Positions 46,887 through 58,319 of a DNA stretch of 64,000 nt are shown here, one piece after another. The stretch is from Selaginella moellendorffii (Eukaryota > Streptophyta > Lycopodiopsida > Selaginellales > Selaginellaceae). Location of the stretch: NCBI RefSeq assembly GCF_000143415.4, contig NW_003314303.1:1499508-1563507 (forward strand), given 5' to 3'. The notes beneath the pieces are model-generated. The model saw only the letters and a program-made list of their open reading frames with translations. It ran no database searches and was not told where the DNA came from. A program made the position numbers and the translations under genes. Every line of letters begins with the position of its first letter. Positions within the stretch are counted from its first letter, which is position 1.

Positions 46887-47710
46887 TGTCACAAATATGA
46901 CTACGGGTATCAAAAGTTACTTGTTGGTTAGTGCTTTTGAATATTCTTTCCTTACTGCCACAACAACAAAAGGTCGGTATTGTTAGACTCTTTATTAGTC
47001 CCTTTTGTGCTAGTGGAGTTAATTGGCCATTTTGAGTGTATTGAGACCAAATGGACATAAAAACGGAATTCTTATGCGCTATTAGCTAAGCATACTTAGC
47101 CTGGTAAGGAGTTCTTATCTCATTATGTTTTGCACTAGTTAGTGACAAGAACCCTCGCATATTGAGACTAATCCCTCAATATTGTTAAATAATACCTTAC
47201 CATGTCTGCCAAACACCTTTGTTATCATGCACTTTGTGTTAGTTCCATTTGGTCCTAATTGCTATTTATGGAAAGTGTCTAGATTTGCTAATTTGGCACA
47301 TTTATGGAATATAGAGATTATCCTGAACATGATAGTGTTTATCTCATGCCCAAATTTGCAATCTAGCACCATTCCATATTTAGTAAATTTCAAGTTAGTC
47401 CCAAAGACTAACTCCTGGTACTAAGGATAGATAAGGGTGAAAACCCAAAGTGCGCATTCCTTAAGGGGTGGGGGGTCCAAATGTATAATAAGGATAGTGG
47501 ATAGGTTGAGTATAGCCGACTAACCTAAAGCATAGTTTAGCTTCTGTTTGTGTGCTTATCCTTGTTCTATGTCCGACTTAGGTTTAAGCCTAAGTTCTAT
47601 TCTATACTAGCTGATGGAATACCCATATTCTTGCATTATACCATTAGTATATTGAAATAGTGTCAAACTCTATTTAGCTCCATTTTGTCTGTTAGTCCTA
47701 GTATTGGGAT
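46887..47710 (+). repeat. Older diverged chromovirus LTR, 3' end lost
   Basis: Starts TGTCACAAATATGAC and follows the LTR at 33690 through TCGCATATTGAGACTAATCC, TGTCTAGATT, CCAAAGACTAACTCCTGGTA and GTCCAAATGTATAATAAGG with many substitutions and indels. It fades near 47700. No interior follows, so it is a truncated or solo LTR, clearly older than the pair above. Confidence 0.75.
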
Positions 47711-48139
47711 GTTAGATGCTCTAGGACTATTTCAAGTCACTCTATGCTCTTGTCCCTCTACTCCTTAGGCTCTTTGCTCAAAAGTTGCTCCATGTTCCAA
47801 TACCTTTGCTCGTTCGCTCCATATTTAGGAGTTTGGTTCCATTCCTTCATTTAGTGGCTTAAGGCTATGAAATTCAAGTTCCACTCCACTATCTTTGGAC
47901 ATGTGGCATGTGGCACATGGCATGTGACATGTAAGGTTTCTACTTTGTGATTATCCTATAATAAATCACAATAGGATAAAAGGTAAAAACCACATGTGCT
48001 ACAATTGTGTATTAAGGAGGTTGAGCGATATAAATCTTTTGCTTATAGTGTGGTGATCGAGGTATTTTATAATAGAAAGTCCTCTATTTTTTAAGCTTTG
48101 AGCATATGTCCTTCTTTTAATTTCCTCATTTCTACATTG
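47711..48139. other. AT-rich flank of the large transposon
   Basis: No gene seen. A short run of CATG-GGC words lies at about 47899-47934 (catgtggcatgtggcacatg...). The last four bases, ATTG, are the left target duplication of the element that follows. Confidence 0.5.
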
Positions 48140-48163
48140 AAGCTCTATTTCGTTAAAGTGGGA
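48140..48163 (+). repeat. Left terminal inverted repeat, 24 bp
   Basis: Perfect match to the reverse complement of 60505-60528; the next base differs (T against A). Preceded by ATTG. Confidence 0.9.
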
Positions 48164-48828
48164 TTTATTCAGTAAAATAGGACTAGGTACAAATTTTCAA
48201 GTATTTGAAAATGATGTGAAATTATATGTTTTTTGTCCAGGGGCTAGACATATCTGGGGCATGGTGACTAGCGCGGTGACTTTGTGTCCAGACTGAGTCC
48301 ATCTGGTTGTATAATAAATCTCATTGTCAAGGTGAACAAGCCGAATCTGAAGCTAAAGAAGAGCGATGGCATGCGCGCACACACTATTTGTTTGTTCATT
48401 GAGCGTGTGGTGAGCTTTCCAAGATGAACGTCATTCCTATTAGCCAGACATATAACTTAATGGTGAGAACATTTAGATATTATTCAATGTTATCTTTTTC
48501 TAACGAATCTAATTGTGAAGGTGTAGCAAGAGGCATTGCTAGTCTGGAGAAGTCATTTAACTCATTTGACCCTTAGTGTATTTTCATGAAACTAAATAAC
48601 ATTCATATTATTAAGGAATTTCTCTAGTACCTTTTTTTTACGACATAGAGGCTTGCATTTCTTTCAAAGGTGATTTAGTAAAAGGCCTGAGGGCACATGC
48701 CATTCTATTTCTCAGACCGGTATTAAGATATACTAGTGCAAAGGGCCACATGCCATCACGCCTCCTCTGATTCAGATTCGGATTGTTCACCTTGAAATAA
48801 AATACATTAGAAACTTAGTAAAGGAATA
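48164..48828. other. Left subterminal non-coding region
   Basis: 665 bp between the left end and the transposase stop codon. Contains two half-degraded copies of the palindrome (48684-48704 and 48736-48756, both keeping ...CACATGCCAT). No gene seen. Confidence 0.6.
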
Positions 48829-51800
48829 TTAATGAATCTCACCTTGAACCCGGGTTATGAATGCTCTTGCTGCATCTCTTGCATGGTCTGGCAAGGTGAT
48901 GGTGGCACTCTGCTTTCGCATCCAACCATGCACAACATTATCCACCGATATGCTCATACTGGGATCCCTTGGATTCAGCACCCATCTCTTTTCTAGGCAA
49001 TCCTTCGTATATCCGGAACTTGGCTTGAACCACTCCACAGTTACATTGAAGGAGTTAGTTTCCGCGTCCTCCTCTGCATCAGTGATGCAGCGCCCCACCC
49101 ATATCATTTGTTTTTTATTACTGGGTCTGACAAGCACGACCATTCCTTTGCAGACCTGTACTGGATTGAATGCTGAATCCGGCTTCTTGTTCCTCGGCCC
49201 ACAATAGTGATCCTCAACATCGTTATCTGTCACTGCATTTCCAGAGGACATTGTTCCGCTACTATCTGGTGCTCTGGGTTCTGGCCAAAAGGACTCTTCC
49301 AATTCTTCATATACAACCGGCCCATTTTGGATAGCAGATATAATCTTCTCCCAGTATTCGAGCAAAGGCTTGCACCTCTTAAAATAGGATTCTCCACCAA
49401 ACACCAACCCCCTCTTCCAGAAGGCAATATGCTGTCTAATCCCGGCCACTATACTTTCCTGGTCTTTGAGTCCATCCGGGTGCATCGGCCGTGGGGAACC
49501 CTGAGGAATCATAGGTTCCCCAGTTATGGGATCTCTCTTGAAGAGTTCAATGCCGTCCACTGGCAGCCACACTGTGTCCCATTCTCTCATCTTGTACCTC
49601 ATCACTGGAGCACCGTCACGCATGCTGAAATGAAACTGAAGAGGCTTGGAGTGGCCAATCAGCGTTTCGGATCCGTCCCTGATGTAGCCTCTTACAAACC
49701 CCTTAAAGTCTGGAACCTCTGTCACAAGTGCAGCTTCAACAGTGCCTTTGATGCAATTTTGGAATTCATCGTAGAGTTGTGGGAGGGTGAGGACATTGGA
49801 TCGCCAGAGGGACTCTGCCAGGTGACTGAACATGGCATCGACGTCTTCATGAGTGTGCCCAACCATGAGAAAGCCAAGTGTAACCGTTTCAAATATGCCT
49901 TTGGCAACAAGCATCGCTAAGTACGCGAAGACATACATGTTTTTGTTCTCACTGCCAGCATTGTCTGTTTGGAGTAGAAGATGGGGTGGAAGGCGACATC
50001 GGCCACAAGAACTTCCTTGAGATTCTGCTTCGTTTGGATGAGGTTGTGCATTCACCGGGCGACCAGCCTCGTCGGAATGGCATGAGGCCTCACGTGATAA
50101 CCCTACAATCTGACGGCCAACATATTCACTGGGATGGCATGGGGCCCCATGCGATACTGCAAGCCTTTGCTCCTCCTCCAGCTGAACCCTGTATGGGGTT
50201 CGATCGACAAGGGCCTTATGCAAGGGTTGGCTGTTCAACTCAGTCTGCGCACTTTGCAGAGACCTTAAGTGTTTTGCTAGGGACGCAATCATCATGTTTG
50301 CACCCCCGCCACCCCATAGAGGTACAAAGAAGTTCCCATAGTTCTGGGCACCATGCCCATGAGCGATTATGCCAAACAGAGACACAGGCAGCTGCATGGA
50401 TGAAGAGATTGCCTTGGGGGCAGGATTGAGTCGAGGTAAGCACGTCTTTTTCTGGTCCATTTTGTCGTGGATGATGCAGAGGTAAGAGTCAGGTCTCTCC
50501 ATGGAGAGAATCCTGTTATGATAATATGCAGTCCTGCAGCTTCTCTGCTCGATGTTGTGGTCGAGCCGCCTTCTAACCAACATCTCTCGCTCTTGAGCGC
50601 TGCAAGAATTCTTCCACAAAGCCATTTTGATAGCAATGCACTCGTCACACTTTGAAAAGCTGGAGTACTTTCCTATACTCACATCCCTGAACCTGTTGCT
50701 CTACAATCTACTAAATCTAGATTGGCTCAGCTTCCTGTAGCCATTACTCTGGAGTTCCCGATTCACATCTTCCAATATGGCCCCCTTGGTATACATGGAA
50801 GGGAGAACTCGTTGGGTGTCTCGTGTTCCATCTTCCAAGAGGTGGGTTTTATGTGGTTGCTGCTCGCTACATGTCTCGACAAACCTCTTGAAGATTGCCT
50901 CTCCATATACAACATGACCCCTGGTTTTGTGCGTACCGTCGTTCCCATGGACTGCCTGTTGAACCCTTTGTTCCTCGAACTCAGTTTTGATTCTGTAGAA
51001 TGTGGTTTGAGGGACTCCATAAATGATTCTCCATGCCTTCATGCAGACCAAACCCCTCTGGAAGACCATGCCCCCCACCTGATGTTCTGAAGCATCAACA
51101 GATGACCGTAATGCCTCATACACAAAATTGCGAGCTGCCTTCCAGGACAATGTCTTGTATCTTGCTCTCTCCTCTTCAATAGCATCCCAATCAGCATGTT
51201 GACAGCACCTCCTCTTGCAACAAGCAACTGTCGAGACCATTCGAACCTCCATCGCCATTTTCTGCCTTTTCGGTTCGTTGCTCAGATCCCTTTGGCTGCG
51301 CTGTAGGAAGGTGTACTTTCTTTTCCCATGAAGAGATGTTCTGTCATCAGTTGTAGTGGTGTTTGATTGTGAATCCTTCACATTCTCAAACACTAAATGC
51401 CTCAATTTCCACCGCACAATGCTTCCAATAGTCAGACTGTTTTCTTCTGTGTCAACAACCTCTAAAATCGCAACTCCAATATCATCCCAGCCCAATTCTT
51501 GATTAGCAACCGCATCTCTTGGATCGACAACTGTGGCTAAGCCCTCAGTTACCACCTCCCCCTCGGGGTTGTTTAGAAACACCTTTGCCTGAATCCATGT
51601 AGCACGGTTCTTAAGATCCACGGAGGGAACATGCGTCGCACTTGCGCTGTCCCCAACATCTGCTTTCTTCTACAGATTTTTCAAGGCAACAACAACATTT
51701 ACCCCGACGACCATCTCTCCTCGTTCAATAGCGACCACATTCCCATCGAAAACAGTCTTTACTGATACAGCAGCATTGCCTTCCCCAAGCCTTTGACAGT

Positions 51801-51897
51801 GTATAACAAAGTTCCGATCCATAGACACAAGGGTCCCTTTTGCAACTCTCTTCCCACCATTCAAAATGTAAACCTTTTCCCCAACCCTGAAGGCCAT
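48829..51897 (-). pseudogene. Transposase-like protein with a DUF7869-type catalytic core
   Basis: One 1023-codon frame on the minus strand, broken only by TAG at 51670-51672 and 50701-50703; each could arise by a single transition. N-terminus: MAFRVGEKVYILNGGKRVAK, a small beta-rich module resembling DUF8039 of plant transposons. About codons 220-330: a Cys cluster (ACCKRRCC) and a WK..R..VY.AL...VCMKAWRIIYGVP stretch typical of the N-terminal half of these proteins. Core: VSIGKYSSFSKCDECIAIK, then YLCIIHDKMDQ, LLLQTDNAGSENKNMYVFAY and GFLMVGHTHEDVDAMFSHLA. The Asp residues in HDKMD and QTDN and the ED of HTHEDVD look like an RNase-H-fold DDE/D triad (inference). A stretch at about 50240-50000 contains two palindromes and may be an unspliced intron or an insertion kept in frame. 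No similarity to hAT, MULE or CACTA was recognised. Confidence 0.7.
50077..50155. repeat. Two 22-bp palindromes inside the transposase frame
   Basis: Copies at 50077-50098 and 50134-50155, 35 bp apart. Both are read through in the transposase frame (SREASCHSD and SHGAPCHPS). The arms are imperfect at one end. Confidence 0.8.
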
Positions 51898-51979
51898 TCT
51901 GAAAGTGCAGAAAAGAAGTTAATACCATACAAAAAATGATTGGAGAATGGCCTAAATCATAACATACCAAACAACCTCA

Positions 51980-52169
51980 ATAGCATGAGGCCACATGCCA
52001 TTATTCAAACATGCTATTGACACCCACGTGAAATTTCGCATTCACAAAATTGGCATGAGGCCTCATGCCATCTTGATATACACACAGCTGCAGGCAAGTA
52101 AAAACATACATGACAATACGCTAGCCATGAAATTGCAAGGGCCCAAGATGGCATGTGGCCTCATGCCAT
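51980..52169. repeat. Three 22-bp palindromes next to the transposase start
   Basis: Copies at 51980-52001, 52050-52071 and 52148-52169, each ATRGCATGNGG or TTGGCATGAGG followed by the mirrored half. Start-to-start distances are 70 and 98 bp. They lie 83-273 bp upstream of the transposase start codon, a normal place for regulatory sites. Confidence 0.9.
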
Positions 52170-53192
52170 TTCTAAATGTGGTCCTAAACCATTCCATGGT
52201 GAACATACCAGGAAGCACAAGTGCCGAATATCAAGAGGAAGCGGTAGCCACACCAAAGACAGTGCCGCTCGCAACACCGCAACTACTCGTAGTGCCGCTC
52301 GCAACACCGCAACTGCTCGTAGCGCCGCTCGCACAAACTGCCACTCGCATAAACTGCCGCTCGCAATGGCGCTCGCAATGCCGCAACCGCTTGTAGACGC
52401 ATAAACCACAGCTCACAACGCCGCTTACACAAGCAGCGCTCACTGCGCTCAGCGGAACCAAGAACACGGTGCACAAAAATGATAGACCTAGGAATGAGTT
52501 CGAGAATTCAAAAATAACACACGCTTGAAAGTCACATCAAATCCTCTGACAAACCAGATCTTATGATTCCTCTGACAAATTTCAAACTGAGTAGCTTCTA
52601 GACTTTGCTGTCGGAGGTTGAACTTTGTCACATCATGTCCTTGCCTCGATCCAGCTGTGCCATGTCAGTGATTCGAACTTTGCCATGCCATGTCAGCGCT
52701 CCGCGCCAAGATTATTCGCCATGTAAAGGAATAATTATGCTATGTGTGTACGTCCATTTATGGCAATATAAGGCCACACGCCATTCAAAGAATAATGCTA
52801 GTCGAGCATTTTTTGGTGCATTTTTGGGTTCAAAATTGCATGAGCCCACACGCTATAAAGTTTACCTGTACCAAAAATAGAAACAGCTTTATTTACTTGG
52901 GAATTTAAGTGGTTGAGGCATTTTTAAACTTACAAACACATGCCCTACTTACATTCATTTGGTTGCTTAAAATTCAAAAATATTATAAACCTTTCTTTTT
53001 GCATTTTCAATATTTTCAATTATGGTTTTTGATTTTCGCAGGACCAGCCTAGTAATCTATTTGCATCCCGTCATGTTTATAGCTAGCTTTCGTTTGTCCC
53101 CTTCGCTGGCCTGAGATACATCTGCTCGGAATCTGCCTCTTACAGCATTTGCCCAGAAAGGGCATCTTTCTTCACGCAGCATTTGCCACATG

Positions 53193-53222
53193 TTTAGGGT
53201 TAGGGTTTAGGGTTTAGGGTTT
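53193..53222 (+). repeat. Short interstitial telomere-type repeat (TTTAGGG)n
   Basis: About four units of TTTAGGG, one shortened to TTAGGG. This is the plant telomere sequence. Short runs also serve as promoter telo-boxes in plants. Confidence 0.85.
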
Positions 53223-53697
53223 AGCAATTCAGTAGCTTGATAAACATGCAAATACAGAACTTGATGCAAAATCCTTTGATATGTCACAATGCCCCTAGGA
53301 CCATAAACACATTTCAATAGAGAGGGTCCTTTCATTTCATAACTCCTTACATAGATCTTGGTGAAACCAGAGTTAGTGAAGTTGGTTTCTTGTGATCCCG
53401 CATCTAATTGTGATGTCCCTTTGCAGTGTCGATGGAAAGGTCAATGCACACCAAACTGTAGAATCTTGGAGCAAAATAACGGTCGGATCTATGGCAAATG
53501 CCCCTGAAACATTGTAAGGCTCGTGTGGTCTCATGTGGTGTCCGATCGAGATGCTTCTTTGCAGAGTCATCAAGAAGGACATTGTATACCATTCTGTAAA
53601 ATCTAGTTGCGATCTAACGGTTGGATCTCTAGGAAACTCAAAACAATCTCGCGCGTGTCAGAATATTCTAGGAATATACTCCTATGTGCTCCTGAAA

Positions 53698-53719
53698 ATG
53701 GCATGCGGCCCCACGCCAT
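53698..53719. repeat. 22-bp palindrome, single copy
   Basis: ATGGCATGCGG followed by CCCCACGCCAT. Two mismatches between arms. It lies in the divergent region. Confidence 0.85.
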
Positions 53720-54466
53720 TCAAGAGATAACGCCAGATGACGCCGAGCATTTTTTGGTGCATTTTCTGGGATCAAAATTGCATGAGCCCACACGCTTGAA
53801 CGTCACATCAAATCCTCTAACAATTTATTTAGCTGAACATCTGGCATTTTTGGAAATACAAGATGCTTTGGAATATCCAATCATGCATAGTATAAATATA
53901 GCGAGGGTATTAAATGATATCCCAATCATGATCTTTCTTTTGGATTTCGCGTGCATGCAGTCCGAGGAATGATGACGTTGCGGATTTCTTTTGGATTTCA
54001 CGCATGCGCGCGCCGATCCAGAAATTAATGGTGGCGCCCAAGTCCGAGGAATGATGACGTGGCGGGATTACCAACCGTCGTGACATTTCGCGCGTGTGAG
54101 GTTAGGTTTTGCATTTTGCTTCGTACTCGCGCTCGCATCGCGCTCCCACTCGCGCTCCCACTTCTCTACAGGTTTCTCGTGTGCATCGGCGTCCACTCGC
54201 CCTTGCATCACACTCGCGCTCGCATCGCGCTCGCATCGCGCTCATGTGCATCGGCGTCCATTTCAAGACACACCCAGTTTGTAACTTCACCGCCAACTCC
54301 GCCGCCCACTCCGCCACCCACACGCAGCCCACTTGGCGTCCCGGGAGATTTCAGCGCCACTCTCCAACTGTAAGTGGCAGAGTAGCCTTGCTGCTACGAT
54401 CCGCTGCACACACAGTGCACATTCGCTAGCGAGTCCGGTTGTCACGCCTCCATTCAGCTTCAAATG

Positions 54467-54705
54467 GTAAGTCTTCTAGGCCAAGTAGAAAATGGCATGA
54501 GGCCACATGCCATTCAGTAGCAACATTGGCATGCACCGATTGGGCTCTCGAGTGCAGTCCGGTTACAGATGGCGTGTAGCCTCACGCCATCTTAGGATGC
54601 AGCCTCAAGACATCTGATGCAGTGGTGAATGGCGTGTGGCCTCACGTTATTTCCAGCTACTAGCTTTTCATCTGTCAGCTCTAATTGTTGTGCATTTCTG
54701 AACAG
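54467..54705 (+). other. First intron, separating the ATG from the rest, with three palindromes
   Basis: Donor GTAAGT at 54467 directly after ATG, acceptor CTGAACAG at 54698-54705. It joins ATG to GCGAGGAATTGC in the frame of the long exon. Palindromes at 54492-54513, 54569-54590 and 54629-54650. An alternative start is the in-frame ATG at 54685 within this intron. Confidence 0.65.
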
Positions 54706-55884
54706 GCGAGGAATTGCATTCTTCTTCCAGCCACTGTCAATGTGGATGCAGAGAAGGGGGAGGAGCTCACCAGTTGGACTTTCGGGATGGAAGGCGAGGA
54801 TCTGAGGCTGTACAACACAGATGGTGGGAGAAAAGAATGCATGGGGATCCTCATCCAAGTGACAGACACTCCATGCAGTTCCATGCAAGAATATGGACTG
54901 GCACTTGTGGTAGAGACAGCATCTGCCTTCAAGATCCACCTTGCACATCCTAGCAGCTTCCCGGAGGGGGGCAGCGGCTATGAGGAATTCCTAGAGGGAG
55001 CTAGGGAGAGGTTGCCCAGGAGGCCCACAATTTCAAAGACGCTGCGGGTCTATGAAGATCACATGGAATCCACGGACCTCACCTACGGCGATGTTCAAAA
55101 ACTATATTCCAACATTGAGCCGTTGAGAGTGACTCCAGTTCGCGAAGCAAAGGGGAAGGGGGTCGATCTGGAAACTACCTCGAAGCAGAAAAGGGTGGTC
55201 AAGCTCAAGCCGACGTCCGACTCTCCTGCTCCAAAAAAGAAGCAACTCAGTGATGCCATTGCCTTGGGTTCGAACACTACACCCACCAAAAAGAAGAGCC
55301 GCAAAGAGCAGAAAGAGCAAGAAGAGGCAGCAAAAATCGTCGCAGATAATAGTACTTGTTACTATTCCAACAAAGTATATACAATCGACGTGAGCCGTAT
55401 CGACATCCAAAGCAAATACAACCACAGGCTAGTATCTGATGAGTGGGTGGAGAAATTGAAGCAGAAGATGCTGGCAAGTCCAGTAACACCCGACATCGCA
55501 GACGTGATCCCCTACTACCAAAAAATGAAGGGCGAGATGAGGTTTCCAGACTTGATCAATAGGAAGGTGTTGGACGATCAGAACATCCGGTTCTATGCCG
55601 TCTCCGGGCAGCATTCTAGCTTGGCGATGCAAGAGATAGTTGTGGATATTATGGTGGGCGAGGAGGTGAAGAAAGTCTTCAAGACAAGAGTTCTCCGCCT
55701 GATAAAAGGCAACTCGCCCCTCCGATCTATCATATACATCTCCCACGCGCAGAATGTCAAGCAAGAAACGTGCTACAAATCGGGTCTGCACGAGACATTG
55801 GCACGAACACGGAAGCTCTGGGTTCAACTGAAGAAGCCACAAAAACCAGGACAAGGACGTGCACTAGCAACTAGCGCCTGGCAG

Positions 55885-55938
55885 GTAAGCCTCGTTGTAT
55901 GTGGCATAGCATGTGGCCTCACGCCATTTCCATTGCAG
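55885..55938 (+). other. 54-nt intron with a palindrome, open in frame
   Basis: Donor GTAAGC, acceptor CCATTGCAG. The length is a multiple of three with no stop, so unspliced RNA would add 18 codons (VSLVVCGIACGLTPFPLQ). The palindrome at 55906-55927 ends 11 nt before the splice site. Removing it joins SAWQ to EFSS. Confidence 0.7.
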
Positions 55939-57262
55939 GAATTCTCGAGTCTTCTCTCGAAAACACTGGGGGTCAATGACACACTCAGCATCCATAACAT
56001 TCTACTCGCGACAAAAGTTGTTTTTGACAAATGGGTAGATGTGCTGAGGAGGTACCATGACGGGGAGTTGCCAAACTCAATGGGTGTGGAGGACGGCCGG
56101 AAGCCCAATGATTTGAAGCTCAACGCCTTGCGTTTCTCGCGGTCTCTAGACGACGACGACCTTCTGACAGTGGCTAATGCTCTTCTACGTGGTGAGGTAG
56201 TCTTCAACAAAACCAAAATGACTCCCGGCCATATTGTGACATACGAGGACTTGTGCACGACTCTGAGAGCTCGTGTGCTATTGAAGGATTGGATCTTCGA
56301 GCAAGTGGCCGTGGAGAGGGTGAGCATCGACACCACGCAAGAGATGATGGAAGCGCTGGAGTTGTCAAATGAAGACATCGACGAGTACGTGAAGGGGGCC
56401 CCCAAGTTCATCGATCTGCTGCGGGATGCCACGAAAAGTAAAGCTGAGAAGTTGGATCAGTATCCAAATTTCATTAAGATTGATGTCGACCGCCGGCTTC
56501 AGAAACAGCTCGACCCCGCAGCAGAGGCCTATCGAGAACCTTACCGGGTATACTTGAATTCGGATGAGGATCAAAGGTGGAGGAGCATCGTTTCCCGCGG
56601 AGATGAGCAGGTCAAGAACATCTTTTGTGTGATGGACTTCACAAACGAGGAGATCACTCATGCAGACGAAGTCAGCTCCATCATTGACTTAATGGTGGGA
56701 CTTGCGGAGGTGGAATCTTCAGTCCACTATATGATCTATGACTCCAAATCCTATCACAAGTTCTGGAAGGCCTTGAACGAGGTGAAGGCTCGGTTGAAAG
56801 GCAAGGAGATGCGGGAGATCCATGGGATAATGGCTAAGAAGAAGATACCGACGAATGTCCGCATCTTCACACTCGCCCTTGTTATTGGTCCTGCAGCAGA
56901 GTGGGACTGGAGTGACTTCCCAGCTTCGTTCGACAAGGCCAATCGAATTGATCTGAGGGAGGTCAATTTACCCGTGCCTGAGGAACTGAAGACGGCTATG
57001 GAGCTTTCGAATCCAAAGAAAGCTCCAGGTGCAGCATGGGAAATGCTCAGCTGAGTCTTCAACGCAATAGCGGGTGGGTCACCTGCTTCCGACTCCAAGG
57101 GCAAATGCGTTGTCGAGTACAACTGCGGCGGACTATTCTTTCGAGCCGCACTACTCAAGGGTGTCCCGTGTGTTGCGGTGACAAACTCCATTGAAGAGGT
57201 GACTTCAATGGAGCATATAATTACAGTTGCCAAAGAAAAACAGTATCTTCTCTGCAAACCTG

Positions 57263-57767
57263 GTGAGTACGCACTTTAAGTTTAAATGTTATCTCACAAG
57301 CTCTGTATGCAGGAGCGTGGCCACCCCCAGATGCTGAAATGGCGTTAACAGCTACTGTTGAAGATACCCATGTTGGGCCGAGCTCACAACCTGCACAAGG
57401 TAAGGTCACGTGAGGCCTCACGCCATTTTGATTATAGATCGTTGTGAATATTCAGACACGAGGACTGAAAAGCGCACTGGTGGCGCATCGAAGAAGGACA
57501 AACAGACAAGCAATAGGAAAAAAGGAGGTACAAATTATATTTGCAATGGCGTGTGGTCTCATGCCATTCCTTGCAGGAGAAACTTCTTCAAAGGCAAAAC
57601 AGGCAAGCACCAGCCAAGCTCAAACTGACAGTGGTCATAAAAAGCAAAAGCACGTTGGACAGTCGTCGAGATCAGAGGCGTTTGATTCGAAAAGGAAGAA
57701 GGGCAACGAAAAGATGATAGGTAATGCCTCGCGGTTATGGCGTGTGTGCTCATGCCATTCATTGCAG
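57263..57767 (+). other. Run of four tiny phase-1 introns, three with palindromes
   Basis: Introns 57263-57312 (50 nt, none), 57400-57437 (38 nt, palindrome 57405-57426), 57528-57576 (49 nt, palindrome 57546-57567) and 57721-57767 (47 nt, palindrome 57737-57758). In the 38-nt intron the palindrome takes up more than half of the length. In the other two it ends 9 nt before the AG. All cut after the first base of a codon, always a G. Confidence 0.75.
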
Positions 57768-58319
57768 ATCAAGGGCTGAGTGAAAGCAGGCAGTCACCAC
57801 CTCATGACTCAGATTCCTATGGCGGACTCCCCTTCCCCAATCTCAATGGAGAGGTACAATGGATGAGGGAAGCTTTTCAAGTCAGGGCCACATTTTTCTC
57901 ATCTCGTCGTCTTCGAAGGGTGCAAGAACGTGCAGAAACCATGTTAAGACAGTCGGGTGAGGATACGGTCCTAGGTCACGCACTAAAACAGGCTATGGAT
58001 GTCTTGTATTTTGAGATGGAGACTCGGCCAGATGATTTTCCCAAGATGGTCCTGGAAGAACAAGCCATCCAGCCTGAGCAGCCTATGGAAGAAATGCAGG
58101 AGGGGGATGAGGAGCCAGAGAAAGATAATGAGCAGGAAGAGCAGAAGGACGAAGAGGAGGACAAAGAAGAGGAGGACGAAGAAGAGGAGGACGAAGAGGA
58201 CTTGGATGGTCCTCACAATGGTGACGATCACAATAACGACGACGACGATGATGACGACGATGGCCAGCCTGAGGTGGCCAAAGAGCAGCGGAGGAAGGTC
58301 ATACAAGACAAACCATCAG

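Larger units (their letters stand above)
51898..54463. promoter_or_regulatory. Divergent intergenic/promoter region of the large transposon
   Basis: 2.57 kb between the two start regions, with no gene. It holds four clear palindromes (51980-52001, 52050-52071, 52148-52169, 53698-53719) and weaker ones at 52760-52784, 52838-52859 and 53782-53803. It also has two clusters of CGCTCGC-type words (about 52258-52440 and 54117-54240), a 30-bp tandem pair near 52262-52321, direct repeats (52518-52555 with 53793-53830; 52798-52850 with 53745-53795), a TTTAGGG run at 53193-53222 and an imperfect 130-bp tandem duplication near 53410-53640. It presumably contains both promoters (inference). Confidence 0.6.

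Noticed and set aside
49207-49920. Plus-strand open frame of 237 codons
   Set aside because: Shadow of the minus-strand transposase-like gene, which has clear conserved motifs. The plus frame has none.
57052-57054. True stop codon ending a 789-residue ParB-like protein
   Set aside because: The frame runs on without interruption to a good donor site at 57263 and in phase through eight more introns, so a mutated codon is more likely. It cannot be excluded without other copies.
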